DNA from: Parascedosporium putredinis | Lineage: Eukaryota > Ascomycota > Sordariomycetes > Microascales > Microascaceae | DNA length: 64,000 nt | Direction of reading: 5' to 3' | Assembly (NCBI GenBank): GCA_949357655.1 | Contig: CASHTG010000016.1 | Span: forward strand, 62,001-126,000 | Shown: positions 26,040 through 37,657 of the stretch, one piece after another | Layout of the letters: each line of letters starts with the position of its first letter | Position numbering within the stretch: position 1 is the first letter of the stretch | The notes under the pieces: model-generated | What the model was told of the DNA's origin: nothing | Databases searched by the model: none | What the model saw: only the letters and a program-made list of their open reading frames with translations | Made by a program: the position numbers and the translations under genes

Positions 26040-28440
26040 ATCTTCTGGCGCGATGAGATACTCCCAACCACAGCCACGGCCCTATACTTAGTTTAGAGTC
26101 GTATAACCACGACTTGTTGAGCCTCTTTGAGAGGAGGAGAGTTGGCTATTAGAGTAAGTAGTTGTTTCTATATGAACGAATTAGAATTAGAATATAGTAC
26201 GGTGGATTTATGATTATCGCGACGAAGTTATTGATCTATGGGTTGTACTATTCGACTCTGCGCTTGAACAAGGGCACTGATGTGATCATCGGGAATGTTG
26301 TCCTTCTTAGCCCAATGATCTAGGCCTCGCCCTGTATCGTTTTGAAACTGAGGCGGCGGAGGCGTGAAATCGATCTCTTGAGCTTGAGTACTTCTCTAAG
26401 TGTTGGCTTGGGTCCGCGGTTGTTCGTGAAAGGGGCCTTTGAGAGCAAAACCCGTATAACTTAGACATGAGGTTGCCTGGCTGGTTTAAAACCCGCGGCT
26501 GTCATGGGTGCAGTGGACTCATGGTTGGACGCACACCCCCTGTCTTGGTTGTCTCCCCTGGGTGTTCCGTTCGACATCTTCTTGGCCTCTAAGCCTTCCC
26601 GCTCCCCGTTTCTGCGAGTTCCCGCAGGGTTAATGACATCATACCGACAATACATGTACCCGGCAGGATAAAATATGGCAAGGGCCGTGGAGTTGAGGGG
26701 CGTGTGCGTTTGTGCGAGGCGCCGGTGTATTCGCCCTCCTTTCCAACCTTTCTCGAGCTGCAAGCCTAATAAAGGAGAAAACCGACCAGCCAAGCTTTCA
26801 ATGTTCTCTTCAGCCTGAGGGCTGGGATTCTAGTGTGGGGTATGCTGGGTCCTAGGGACGCCTCGGAATTAGGAAGCAAGGGTGACGTCAGGACTATTCC
26901 TTGCAAGAATCCAGCTCCTTTTCTCTCTTTGCTGCTACGAAAATTTCCCATTATCCATGTAGAGGACTGTCCATGAGCTGAGGCCTCTGAACCCCTCCTG
27001 TTCAAACTTGGTTGATTCCGGACATGTGGACTACGTAAGATACTGGGCAGGTGTGAAATTGGTGGGCGGTGCCTGAACGCGAGGCCAGAGTTTTGGATGC
27101 CAGCTAGGGTACCTCTGTGCTGCTGGGGCTTTCCGCTGTATTACCAAGTTGGATGTGCCAAAGAGAGGGCCCCAAAATGAAGAGAATAGGAGTAGTTCAC
27201 GTTGCTAGGTTGGCGGCAGATGAGGATGGATTTCCCCATTTGCTATGATTCGACGCCAACTCACAGGCCCGGGCCCGACGTAATTATGTCGCCTAATTCA
27301 AGCTTAGCGCGGCGGCATGGCGTGGGCTAGAACCTCGAGGACCAAAGGTGTGACATCAGTCGACGTCGCAATGTGGGTGGGTGCATGTTGCCCCGGCCAT
27401 GTCATGGACCTCTTTTCCGTCTTCGAAACGGTTCGTGGAGGATAGAAGACGTTGATCTTTGACTGGTTTGCTAAGGGCCACCGTGAAGGTGTTTTGAGGG
27501 AGAATCCTAAGGCGGGAGCGGCCTTCGTTTACATGCCACACTCTCTACCTTGGTACATTCATCCCATGGATGGAAGTATGCTAATGATGGCTGACTATGT
27601 CAGCGGTTGAACGTAGAGGTTGGACGTGCAAGTCCCTGCCGGCCCATAATATGTAGCGTCGGACCATGGACCATGGACCATGGCTCCCAGGCTGCCCTAG
27701 ATTTATTTCCCTTCTCCAGGGATGGAAAAATGGAGCAACGAATTCCATCCATGAGAAACGGGTTGGCTGTCCCCACGAAGAAAAAAACCCCCAGTTCAAA
27801 ACCAAACTCAAGCCCAAGCCCGCCAATTTTTTTTAATTTTTAATTTTTTTTTAATTTTTGTAAAATAATCCTTTTGAGGAGATCACGATATCGGTAATCA
27901 GAATCGAAATTGGTACTGGATCAAAGATGCAATGGAGGGTACTCAACGGTTGATTAATCATCACTAGGCTGGAACTGGCTGGATCTCGTTCTCGAACCTT
28001 CCTGCATGTTCGACGCATTCAGTAATTCAGTATTAGTGGCTCTGACTCCTGGTTACCTCTCGCCTCTTAGGCCATTCATCACCGGAAAAATATTTTACAC
28101 TGTAGAACTATCTGAACGTTGAAAGTTTATATCTTGTTATCTAGATTTAATATACTTATTTATCATCATTTTAATTATTAATCCTGGAGGAGGGGAGAAA
28201 CTGGGGTTCTAATCATCTCAATACGATGGCAGGATGGCTTTTGAAGCCTCCAGCTGCGACGTCCCCCATTAGTGATCCATGGATGACTGTACCCACCGAG
28301 GTACAGTCTATAGAATTGAGCGCCGTGCTGCCAATGGAACTGGCCGTGAGCCTAGATTTAGGCGGGTTTAGCTGGTATTAGTAAACGGTATTAGCCCCTC
28401 GAAACTTCGGGCGCTCCCCATAATATTCCGTCAGCAATGG
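26040..28440. other. Intergenic region upstream of the heat-shock gene
   Basis: No recognisable gene. The sequence includes a short perfect tandem repeat at 27661-27683, T-rich runs at about 27828-27862, and an AT-rich patch at about 28080-28190. The promoter of the small heat-shock protein gene begins just downstream. Confidence 0.5.
27661..27683. repeat. Short tandem repeat, unit GGACCAT
   Basis: Three perfect copies of a seven-base unit containing an NcoI-like CCATGG core, plus two extra bases. Confidence 0.85.
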
Positions 28441-28448
28441 CTAGCGTG

Positions 28449-28461
28449 TTCTCGAAGCTTC
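28449..28461 (+). promoter_or_regulatory. Heat-shock element 1
   Basis: The bases read TTCTCGAAGCTTC, three alternating inverted TTC/GAA units at perfect five-base spacing. This is the canonical binding site of the heat-shock transcription factor trimer. It lies about 340 bases before the start codon of the small heat-shock gene. Confidence 0.85.
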
Positions 28462-28486
28462 ATGGTCGATGATAGAGCGCCTCCTG

Positions 28487-28499
28487 GAAGCTTCTTGAA
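28487..28499 (+). promoter_or_regulatory. Heat-shock element 2
   Basis: The bases read GAAGCTTCTTGAA, again three perfectly spaced inverted units, 25 bases after element 1. Further isolated TTC half-sites follow near 28552-28570. Confidence 0.85.
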
Positions 28500-28596
28500 G
28501 CTACTTCACAATGTAAGAAGATGCGAGTAGAACGTAAACGATTCTTCAAGCACCTTCAAGTTTAAGGCATTCAAGTGATCGTTGAATTATCGCGAG

Positions 28597-28605
28597 TATA
28601 TATAT
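28597..28605 (+). promoter_or_regulatory. TATA box of the small heat-shock gene
   Basis: A TATATATAT stretch sits about 100 bases after heat-shock element 2 and about 180 bases before the start codon, with an A/T-rich leader between. Confidence 0.65.
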
Positions 28606-28786
28606 GGTCGTAGTTTTCTTGAATCGTCTCTCTTTTTTTTTTTTTAATGAAGCACAAACAATACAATCCTGTGAGACAAACCCAACAGCAAACGCTCTAA
28701 ATCCGCTCTTATCCCCAACCAACTTATATCAAAAGAACCACCACTCATCACTTTACGAAGAATACCCACCTGGAAACTTCACGATA

Positions 28787-29389
28787 ATGTCTCTCTTCCC
28801 ACGATCCATCTATGCAAACCAGGGCTTTGCACCCCTCTTTCGCCTTCTTGAGGACTTTGACACCTACCAATCTGGCCAATCCCATTGCAGGGGCGGTGGT
28901 TTGCCGACCTTCCAGCCTAAGTTTGATGTACGCGAAACCGGAGATGCCTACCAACTCCATGGTGAATTGGCTGGAATGAACAAAGAGGATGTCCAGATTG
29001 AGTTCTCCGATCCTCAGACCCTAATCATTCGCGGGCGCGTCGAGCGCAAATACACGTCTGATGATGCCCCTCTCACCGTCGAGACTAAGACGACTGGAGG
29101 CTCCATCGAAGGAAACAAAACCCATCAGGCGACTGTGGAGGACGAGGATTCTGAGGTCGATGGCACGATCACCCCGGCCGAGAGTATAGCGACAACCAAG
29201 GACGCCGCGCCCAAGGACAAAGCCAAGTACTGGCTCTCTGAGCGTAGCATTGGCGAGTTCGCCCGGAGTTTCAACTTTCCTACTCATGTTCAGCAAGACG
29301 CCGTCACTGCAAGCTTGGTAGATGGAATTCTGAGCGTGACGGTGCCCAAGCACAAGAAGACTGGCACGTACCGTATCGCAGTCAACTAA
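28787..29389 (+). CDS. Small heat-shock protein, HSP20/alpha-crystallin family (HSP30-like)
   Basis: An ATP-independent chaperone that binds unfolding proteins during heat stress. The reading frame is uninterrupted and encodes 200 residues. I chose the ATG at 28787 because MSLFPRSIYANQGFAPLFRLLEDFD is the usual beginning (shown in part) of fungal HSP30 proteins; an upstream in-frame ATG at 28604 would run through the TATA box. The alpha-crystallin domain starts at FDVRETGDAYQLHGELAGM and ends with VDGILSVTVPKHKK, carrying the conserved GxLxVxVPK-like strand. A long acidic, Thr-rich insertion (about residues 93-145) splits the domain, as is common in this fungal subfamily. Two perfect heat-shock elements and a TATA box upstream support heat induction. 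No introns and no frame breaks. Confidence 0.94.
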   Translation: MSLFPRSIYANQGFAPLFRLLEDFDTYQSGQSHCRGGGLPTFQPKFDVRETGDAYQLHGELAGMNKEDVQIEFSDPQTLIIRGRVERKYTSDDAPLTVETKTTGGSIEGNKTHQATVEDEDSEVDGTITPAESIATTKDAAPKDKAKYWLSERSIGEFARSFNFPTHVQQDAVTASLVDGILSVTVPKHKKTGTYRIAVN

Positions 29390-30031
29390 GAGAAATTGTT
29401 TAGCGAAGTATTTATCATCAATACTTTCCTATCGCACCCACCATACCTATACCGCCGGGTTTCACTATTTAGCAACATTTGGATGGGTGTATCTGGCGAG
29501 GCGGATGATGGAGCGAACGTTCACATTGACAGCGCCACCACGATTTACATCCCCTGGTGATAACGGAAGGTGATGTTTTGACTAGCAAGGAAATTAGAGG
29601 GTTAGTTGTACATTAGCCATAAATTTAATTATTGTAAAATCCAAATGTTTCCGAGAACGAACAACCAAGACAAGAAAGAACCCCTTTCTTAGTATGAAAG
29701 TGGTTAAGTGTGTATTAATCCGTGACAGCCTTTCAAGTTACCGGAGGGGCCGTGGTCTGAGCTTACATGTATACACTAATACAACTGGTCTGGCCGCTGG
29801 CACGCACCACTCAGGCTACAGGCAGCGTTCGACAGCAATTACCATTGAAGAACGAGGTCATGTGATTTGGCGTCCCTGTTTTCCCCTCATTTTTCTGAGC
29901 GTTCACCACGACGCGTCTTCGACAACGTTACCAACCCACTGTCGCTTCAAGCCGGCCGATATCCCTTTCGTCGCCCTCCTTAACATCCTGTCCTAAACAA
30001 TCACGTTACCGGTCGTGCCAGAAAAACAATA
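29390..30031. other. Spacer between the heat-shock gene and RAD51
   Basis: The sequence should contain the 3' end of the heat-shock gene and the RAD51 promoter. No further gene is seen. I did not find a clear MluI cell-cycle box (ACGCGT) close to RAD51; the nearest, within GACGCGTC, is at about 29909-29916. Confidence 0.5.
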
Positions 30032-31222
30032 ATGGCCGAGGAAGGAATGTACGATGACCAAAATGGGGAGGATACGGGCATGACGGGCCCGGGAGCGCCC
30101 ACTCCTCTCACCGCTCTTGAGGTATGCGTTTCATCAAAATTTTGAAAAAGGAAAGTCGACATAGATTTGAACTCGGGCTGATGTAGGGGCTGATGTAGGG
30201 GCTAGCAGGACTGACAAAACGTGATATTCAACTTGTCATGGAGGGAGGCTTCAATACCGTCGAATCGGTTGCGTATACCCCACGCCGGGTTCTCGAACAG
30301 ATTAAGGGCATCTCGGAGCAAAAAGCAGCGAAAATTTTAGGCGAAGGTTCGTTTTACCTAAATCTTTTGGGTCGGATCGATGGATTAACTACTGACAATT
30401 CTGGGTTTCTAGCCTCCAAACTTGTTCCCATGGGATTTACAACTGCCACCGAAATGCATCAGCGACGGAGCGAGCTGATATGCATTACTACGGGATCTAA
30501 AAATCTAGACACTCTTCTAGCTGGAGGTATAGAAACTGGCTCGGTCACTGAGCTTTTGGGGAGTTCCGGACAGGAAAGAGCCAAATTTGCCATACGCTTG
30601 CCGTGACGTGTCAGCTTCCGTTCGACATGGGTGGTGGTGAGGGGAAGTGCATGTATATCGACACAGAGGGTACCTTCCGTCCCGTTCGTCTCCTGGCCGT
30701 AGCGAACCGCTTCGGGCTGTCCGGAGAAGAGGTTCTGGATAATGTTGCGTATGCGCGAGCATACAACTCAGACCATCAGCTTCAGCTATTGAACCAGGCA
30801 GCTTCTATGATGTGCGAAACCCGGTTCTCGCTGCTAATTGTCGACAGCGCCACTGCTCTTTATAGAACTGATTTTCTGGGCCGAGGTGAATTGTCGTCGC
30901 GGCAGACTCACCTCGCTAAATTCATGCGGACGCTGCAAAGGCTTGCGGACGAGTTTGGCATTGCTGTGGTCATCACTAATCAGGTTGTTGCGCAAGTGGA
31001 CGGTGGTCCGAGTGCCATGTTCAATCCTGACCCAAAGAAACCCATTGGCGGCAACATCATTGCTCACGCAAGCACGACTCGTATAAGTCTCAAGAAGGGT
31101 AGGGGGAGACGAGAATCGCCAAGATCTATGATAGTCCATGTTTACCGGAGAGTGACTGTCTCTTCGCTATTCATGAGGATGGCATCGGTGATCCAGCACC
31201 CAAGGATGTTGACAAGGAGTGA
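30032..31222 (+). CDS. RAD51: DNA recombinase RAD51, three exons
   Basis: The eukaryotic RecA homologue that forms filaments on single-stranded DNA and carries out strand exchange in homologous recombination. Exons are 30032-30121, 30199-30346 and 30413-31222. An acidic N-terminus is followed by the helix-hairpin-helix region with GFNTVESVAYTPRR, the linker, and the ATPase core. Walker A GEFRTGKSQ is readable once the T-run at 30554-30557 is one base longer; Walker B reads LLIVDSA. The L1/L2 DNA-binding region, including FGIAVVITNQV and GGNIIAHASTTR, is intact. The C-terminus needs one more G at 31102-31106. With those two bases the coding length is exactly 350 codons, the normal size of fungal RAD51 (349 residues). 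The second intron starts with an unusual GTTCGT donor, and the first has a duplicated acceptor. Confidence 0.97.
30175..30198 (+). repeat. 12-base tandem duplication carrying the RAD51 intron 1 acceptor
   Basis: GGGCTGATGTAG occurs twice in direct succession, each copy ending in a possible TAG acceptor (30186 and 30198). Use of the first would put a stop after three codons (GGG CTG ATG TAG), so only the second gives RAD51 protein. The exon then starts with another partial copy, GGGCT. Confidence 0.85.
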
Positions 31223-32009
31223 AAGAGGTTCGGATGAGATGTAGCCTGGTGCTTTATGGGTTGTGTGGTGGACGTGTTTGTGTTGTTTCAACCCACATCC
31301 AACATAATGCGACGCTTCCCTTTGTCACCCGATATCTATCTACCAATGTAGATTTGCAAGGGAAAACTGGTTTATTTCTGGCGCATTGTTAGGGGCGTTT
31401 AGTATCCGGTTCTTAATTATATGCATATTTTTATTTATTTAAAAAAACCCTACCAAAGGGCCCTTTATAAACCGGGCCTGACTTGAAAGTAGTATCGGTA
31501 TTGCTATCTCTCGACCCCGCGGAGGCTGTCGGTCTGCTTTAGTGATCAATTGAGAAGTAGCAGCAACAAATAACGTGGTGCCGTGGGATTTGGACCATAA
31601 TATCTGGGGTCCTGGCTTCCGAGTCATCGTGTGTTTGTCCAGAAATTTGAGAAGCTGATTTCCCCTTTCAGCTTAGCGCATAATTATTAGAGGGTGTCCC
31701 GGTCAGTATTTGGGGGCGCTGATTGGTGCCTGCGCCAGCCTGAGCGAGTTGAGGAGTTGCCGTGCTGGCGCGAAACGGGCCTGGGAAAGCTTCGACCAGG
31801 GCAAAAATTAAATTGGTCGCTGTAGCACCCAAATACTTTGTGATGCCGCATCATCGAACAAGCCAGAGCCGAGCCTTGACCTGATCTGACTTGGTATTTC
31901 GTGCACCGCATCACCCTCAATTATCACGCTCACTGCTGTCTATCTATATTTTCGTGCCGAATTATTGCGTTTGACGCCTGTGGCTCCTCGGCAGCTGCAT
32001 GGAGCCAAG
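31223..32009. other. Spacer between RAD51 and the nucleoporin gene
   Basis: It holds the RAD51 3' region, a short AT-rich patch at about 31415-31447 and presumably the nucleoporin promoter. No other gene is visible. Confidence 0.5.
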
Positions 32010-35000
32010 ATGGAGTCCAGGGAAGCACAGTTCGTTTTCAAAGAAACGCGCCTAAATCTGGAGCCATCAACATCTTCTTTGGTTGCCAACATTCGTGTCC
32101 CACCGCCATCATCGCACCCCCGAGGAACATTTAGACGACCAACCGGAAATGGAGGCAAAGATCTGGACGAAGAGACGGCGTTTGCGCTCAAAAATCTGGC
32201 CCCCGCGACATCCATCTTCCAGCGAAAATCTTCGACCGCCCCGACGAGCTTCCTTTGGAGAATTCTTGATGATGGGACGGTTCTGAGTGTGAGGGCGATT
32301 GATGTGTGCAAAGAGCAAAAGGCCCTCGATGCGACACTCGTTCTCAATTTCAACTTCTCTATTCCCATCCAGCCCTTATGTGTTGCGCTAGCCGAACCCG
32401 ATGACCACGATGCGCTTTTCGTCTACGCCGTTGACCAGTTAAATCACCTCTATTCATTCGCTCTGCGCCCGGAGATGTTTTCACGAAGGTCGTCTCTGGA
32501 TTCTAGCATTGGCGACGTATGCCGGGTATACCTTCCGCCTTCTCTTGTTTCTAGACATCCCCACCGACTAGCAGCTGTGAATGCGAACACTTTGCTTGTT
32601 ACCCTTCACGATGGTGGGCTAGTTCGACTGGATAAAAATAATAATTCCGATGGTGAGCTGCATAGTATATCTTTGATGACGAGGGAATAATTGAAACATT
32701 ACTAACAAGCTCTCATGTCACTAGCATCTGTGAACCCATGGATCGAATCGAATTACAACTCACAAACATGGACTCAAGGCCTTCGAAATCTCCTTCCGAT
32801 TCGCGGTAGCAATACAGTCAAGTATGGAAAATTGAATATGGACTATAGCGCTGCTGCGTCAGTCCAGGTGTCTACTCTGGGTTCAGGTTCCCGTTCCTCT
32901 TTACAGTGTGTATCGACCATCGTCTACGCGTATGGAATCCAAAAACAGGCCAAATCTTGCATACGGTTGATATTCTGAATGCAGAGAGAAACCCGCAGGA
33001 GATTGGAAAATGGACCATAGACCCCTCTCAGGCGAACCTCGTTCGTCTCATCGAGACTGGACCGGGTCGAGGGCTTTGCGTAACCTTTTCTCCGATCGGG
33101 ACTGGCGAGTTCAAATTCTGGAAGGTAGTGGCAAAGACGGATTCTGACGTTTTGGTTGATGATGCCTTTCCAACTGAACATTTCATCCCAGATGCACCAT
33201 CACTCTCCGATGCCTGGACTCTGGCCGATTTCTCGATCTCCGAGATTGCTGATGCCAAGTTCCATCTCTGGATACTTTGGAAGAACAATACCACATACAG
33301 GGTCCAAAGGCTTTGTCTCGGCTTGACGGATATGGCCGAGTCCTGGCAGTCTGGGAGCGAGGCCGTGTACTTCGACTCCAGCCCTCCAACGGCGGAAACC
33401 TCGGGGCCCTGTGACCCAACAGACACGACGGAACGGTGGTTGGATATAATTCTCTGTCCAGGCCGTTTCACCAAATCCACGCTGGAGACTGCGTTGGCTA
33501 TCTATGAGCGTGGATTGGGCAAAAAGTCTGACAGCCCGTCGAAAGGGCCCCTGGCCTTGCCGGAGGCCATCTGTTCTGTGCTTGCTTCTACGGCTGCCCT
33601 AGAGCGAGGACCGTCCGGTGGGATGGATTATGAGCAGTTCCGGTCTGCCGGCGAGATCCACTGGAGGCGTTTCTATCGTCTACTCATGGAACTCGATAAG
33701 AGGCGAAGCGAGGCAGTGTCACTGATCGTGGACCCCAACGCCGATACCGCCTGGGTCGTGTGTGCTGACTTTGTTTCAGTAATCCGCGAGTGTAGCCCCC
33801 TAGAGAGACTCTATCACAATTTGTCGAGGCCCGAAAATGATGATAAAGACGCAGCCACACTGGTAGCTACGGCCCTTTCGTTCCTGGATGTCTTTCCGGA
33901 CAACATCATCCAAGTGTGCAACGCCGTACTCCGATCAGAACTTTTGAGGATACCACAAAAACAGACTTGGAGCGCATTCAATATCTCTCAGATAAGGCAG
34001 GTTTCTGGCGGGGTGTCACTGAGGAAGACTGTGGTCCTGTTGTCGAGAGTCTTGGCCAAAATTTTAGCCTGGTGACGCTCGAGTTATACGACCAGATCAT
34101 TGAGCTGGTCGCGCCGGATGATTCTACTAACCGAAATATTCGTTATCCGTTGACCGACTTCGGGAGAAGACTCGTCGCCCGGACGGTTCAAGAAAACCTA
34201 GAGTTGCATTGGAGAGTATGCTTTAGCCAACTCATCCTTCTTGTGCATATGGAATTTGAGTTTGAGCAAGAGGAAGACGCTTTGCACCACCGCGTCGATA
34301 TCGGGGGCGTGTTCCGCAGGCTTGTCGCTATTCTGCGCCGTCTTGAGCTCTTGAGGTGGCTTTCGAAGACGGAAATATCAGTACCGGTCCGAAAGGACCG
34401 AATTGGACCAAGTTCCGGCTCGCCTGCTGCGCAAAAACGTTCGAGCGAAGAGTCACAGACGATTAGTGCGTTAGAAGGGAGTGTGGGTCATCTTCTTGGC
34501 CTGACAGATGCTAGGCGCGAGCCACTCGCCTCAAGCCTCACCAAGATCGTGACTAGTCTCTGTTCACCAGATAGCGACATCGAACTGTCGCCCGCCCATA
34601 TTCAATGCTTTCTCATCAAGAGGGACAGGGCTGACCTTGCTGCCGAGCTTATTCCCTTTGCCGACCAGAACCCCTTCTCCACCTACGTCCAGGGCCGCGT
34701 GTTTCTCGCTCTTAAAGACTTTTCTTCTGCTGCCGTCTCCTTCAAGAAGGCAGCAACAGGGCTGAGTATGTACGGCCCGATTTATTTGTCTCTACTCTAG
34801 AAATGAAGCTGACAACATTTTCGTTTAGGTGTGGAAGATGCGGGCACCGATAGGCACAGTGTTGGCCTTCTTGATGATAGCGAGTGGAATCTTCTCTTCA
34901 AGGGCATGGCCAAGTATTATTGTCACGTCGTTTCCCTATTTGAGAAAATGAGGGCGTACTCATACGTCGTCGAATTCTCACGACTTGCACTTCAGTTTTC

Positions 35001-35667
35001 TTCCAGCGCCGGATCTGATAGTGAGCTTATGCGGACGGAAATGCTCAGTCGCCAATTCAATGCCTCAGTCGCTATCTCCCAGTTTGAGGTAGCACATTCG
35101 GCCCTGCTTTCCATGAGCGACCACGCCATGCGGCAGTCTAGCCTGCGCAAGCTCATCGATAAGATGTGCGAGTCCTGCCATAACATTGAGCTAACTTCAC
35201 TTCCATTCACTGGCCTAACGACGGCCGTTGACAAGATTCTCGCAAGTAGATGCCAAAATTCAGCCGACATGGCCCACGGTGTGCCTTACCATCAGATTCA
35301 CTACTCGTGGAGAATCAGCCGAAATGATTATAGGGGAGCTGCCTCAGTCCTGCTAGACAGGATACGGAACCTCCAGGCAGCTGGAGAAGGAGATAAATTC
35401 GTTGGCGAGGATATCCTTGATACGCCTGTAACACGGCACTACCTCCTCCTCATTAATGCCCTGAGTTGCGTGGATCCTAAACAAGCGTGGATCTTCTCGG
35501 ACGAGTCCGACGATACACAAAGTTACAACACCAGCAAGAAAGGCAAGAGAAAGGTTGTCACATTGGCGGATGTTAGGAAACAGTACCAAGATGAGCTAGA
35601 CAGGATCGCTGCTATCCAGAATGACCAGTTTGGGTTTGAGGCGGACGATGCGATGCAAATTCTTTGA
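32010..35667 (+). CDS. NUP120: Nuclear pore complex protein NUP120/NUP160, three exons
   Basis: A scaffold nucleoporin of the Y-shaped (Nup84/Nup107) subcomplex. The protein is about 1174 residues: an N-terminal beta-propeller (first about 450-500 residues, including LHDGGLVRLDKN and VCIDHRLRVWNPKTGQ) and a C-terminal alpha-helical solenoid. I chose the ATG at 32010, which gives MESREAQFVFKETRLNLEP, a typical start for filamentous fungi. Introns are 32653-32724 and 34766-34828, both phase-consistent. The frame breaks twice, at a G-run 32879-32881 and a T-run 33942-33945; adding one base at each gives exactly 1175 codons. The call rests on overall similarity to fungal Nup120/Nup160 proteins as I remember them; there is no short catalytic motif to confirm it. 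It converges with VPS26. Confidence 0.88.
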
Positions 35668-35970
35668 GGGACAGGTTCGAGGGTGGGGCAGATATTGTTT
35701 TATGGGGTTGATTTTAGGGGACCTTTCTTTTTGCCGGTGTAATAAAGTGAGGTAAAGAAGACAATGAAATCGAGGCATTAACGGAAGAAGAGACAGCTGT
35801 TCTCCAACGGGATATATAAATCGAATATCACGTTTGTCTACAATCATGGTTTAATTGCGAAATGAGTAAGGATAACCGGACGCCGTGGCCGTATGTGGTA
35901 ATAGGTACAAGTATGCGAATGAGTTAAAAGCAGGACAGGACTAAGAACGAGGAGGCATTTCAGCCGTCTC
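35668..35970. other. Spacer between convergent nucleoporin and VPS26 genes
   Basis: About 300 bases hold both 3' untranslated regions. Nothing else is seen. Confidence 0.55.
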
Positions 35971-37189
35971 TCATGCGACATCAGGCCTACGCCTGCACCG
36001 TGGCAGGGGGACGGTGGCTATCGTCCTTATTTCCGGCTGGGCGGTGCCTCCTGGGGTTTCCGGAGCCGGCAGCTCCGGAGTCTGTCGATAGAGGATGATT
36101 TCAGACTGCTTGAAATATCTCCGTGCATCTATATTACAGACTGTCAGCAGGACTAAATCCGAGGGTTCCAGGTTTGGAGTGTCAACCCACCTTCATCGAT
36201 CAGCACCAAGCTAAGGTAGTATCTCGTAGAAAATTTCTTGTTGACATCCCGAAAAGTTGGTGTGAGGTCAAATCCGCCAAGGAAGAGGCGGATTGGGATC
36301 GTCTCGCCTCTTGAGGGGAGCCGTCCATGATCTAAAAGATGAGAGAATAAGCATCGCTCGGAAGGGGACCAAAGATTGTGCTTTCTATAGGTATGATAAC
36401 ACTGCCTACCTCAAATCGAACCAGCGTTTCGCTCTCGTTGTATTGATTCGGGGCAGCGCCAGTCGTTTCTCGTCTTATAATTGAGAGTTCCATATGTTTG
36501 ATCTTGAGCCGCACAAGCAAGAAATATATCCTCCCCACAATGACGTCCTTAAGATGGTACTTTGATTTCGAGTACTCGAATTCAATGTGCAGGCAATCCT
36601 CAATGCCGACGTCCATCTTGATAGAGCTATTGATATCTGGGACTACGCGGTAGGAATAAACCCATATGTCTTTCTCACGTATCACATCTGCCATGCGCCG
36701 AGAGACAGTGACTCGGACGTAGTATCGAAGCTTGACGTTGATGCCGTTGTAGGACTCGTATTGCTTCTCGACATTCTTGAAGTTGAACTCGAATGTCTGC
36801 GGGTGTTGGAGCTCGCCCGGAGCAGCAAGCTCCTGAACTAGCGAGAGGAATTCATAGTGATTCCCTCGATCAAAGAACATTTCTATACAAAATCAAGAAG
36901 GTTAGCTGAATTTCGTCTCCCGGAGCTCGGAGTGGCTAAGGTTGGGAACTGCTTTGGGGGAGGGATATCTCGACCTATGCTGCCAATGAATTGCACCTTG
37001 ATACCAGTATGTTCGAGGCGCTTTCCGTCCTTAGGGCGAATGGTAACATTTCCTTGACAGACTCTCCATCCATATACAAGGGCGCCTTTTCTCGCCGGTT
37101 TTTGTCTAGCTTGACGTCCACCATCTGCCTATCGTCGGCATCCTCAAGCACGATGTCGATATCGACTGGAGTTGCGAAAAATAGGACAT
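35971..37189 (-). CDS. VPS26: Retromer subunit VPS26, four exons
   Basis: An arrestin-like subunit of the retromer complex, which recycles cargo receptors from endosomes to the Golgi. Exons on the minus strand are 37189-36975, 36882-36410, 36331-36191 and 36128-35971. Conserved blocks include PVDIDIVLEDADDRQMVDV near the start, MFFDRGNHYEFLSLVQELA, KYHLKDVIVGRIYFLLVRLKI (in part), PIRLFLGGFDLTPTFRDVNKKF and RRYFKQSEIILYRQ. Predicted length is 329 residues. Three one-base shortfalls break it: an A-run at 37177-37181, CC at 37052-37053 and TT at 36311-36312. Adding three bases gives exactly 330 codons. The first intron has an unusual GTCGAG donor. The tail after the arrestin fold is short and basic (PRCRRRPDVA). 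It is divergent from RPL9. Confidence 0.95.
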
Positions 37190-37657
37190 GATGTGCGGGT
37201 AACTGGATTGGAGTTTGAGAATTAAGACAGCTGTATAAGGCTACAAAACAAGGCCAGTGATGGAATAATAATCGGATCCGATGGTATGTGGTGGGTGACA
37301 GTCGTCGTCCTCGATGCGAAGCTCTCTACCGTTTAGGGAGGGGCACCCTCTTTCGGCCATGAGCACCGAGCCGTCCCTATCACTTGTCCTTGGCAAGGGA
37401 GCTGTGAGAATTATGACTGTGGCGTAATCAATGAACGAACATTAGTCATCGGACTGTGGCTGCAACATAGAGTCGCACGTTTCTGGCAGATCTTCGGTTA
37501 TATTACAGACCCCCACAAGATGCTGACTTGCCAGAACCCTAGAACTTTTACATCCCACAGGTCCCGCCAAATTTATCGCTCCGAAGAATAATTCTTGTGA
37601 TCAGCCGGCGAAAGATACCCAGTTCTTCAACAACGCAATTGAAGAAACACCGCCAGG
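37190..37657. promoter_or_regulatory. Divergent promoter region between VPS26 and RPL9
   Basis: The two start codons are 468 bases apart, so both promoters are confined here. No clear TATA box was seen. Confidence 0.5.

Noticed and set aside
28604..28786. Upstream in-frame ATG extending the small heat-shock protein by 61 residues
   Set aside because: The extension starts inside the TATA box, contains a poly-T-encoded Phe run and has no family similarity; the ATG at 28787 matches the usual start.
32653..32724. Apparent stop in the nucleoporin gene after the LVRLDKNNNSD segment
   Set aside because: It is an ordinary intron (GTGAGC to CACTAG) that restores the frame precisely.
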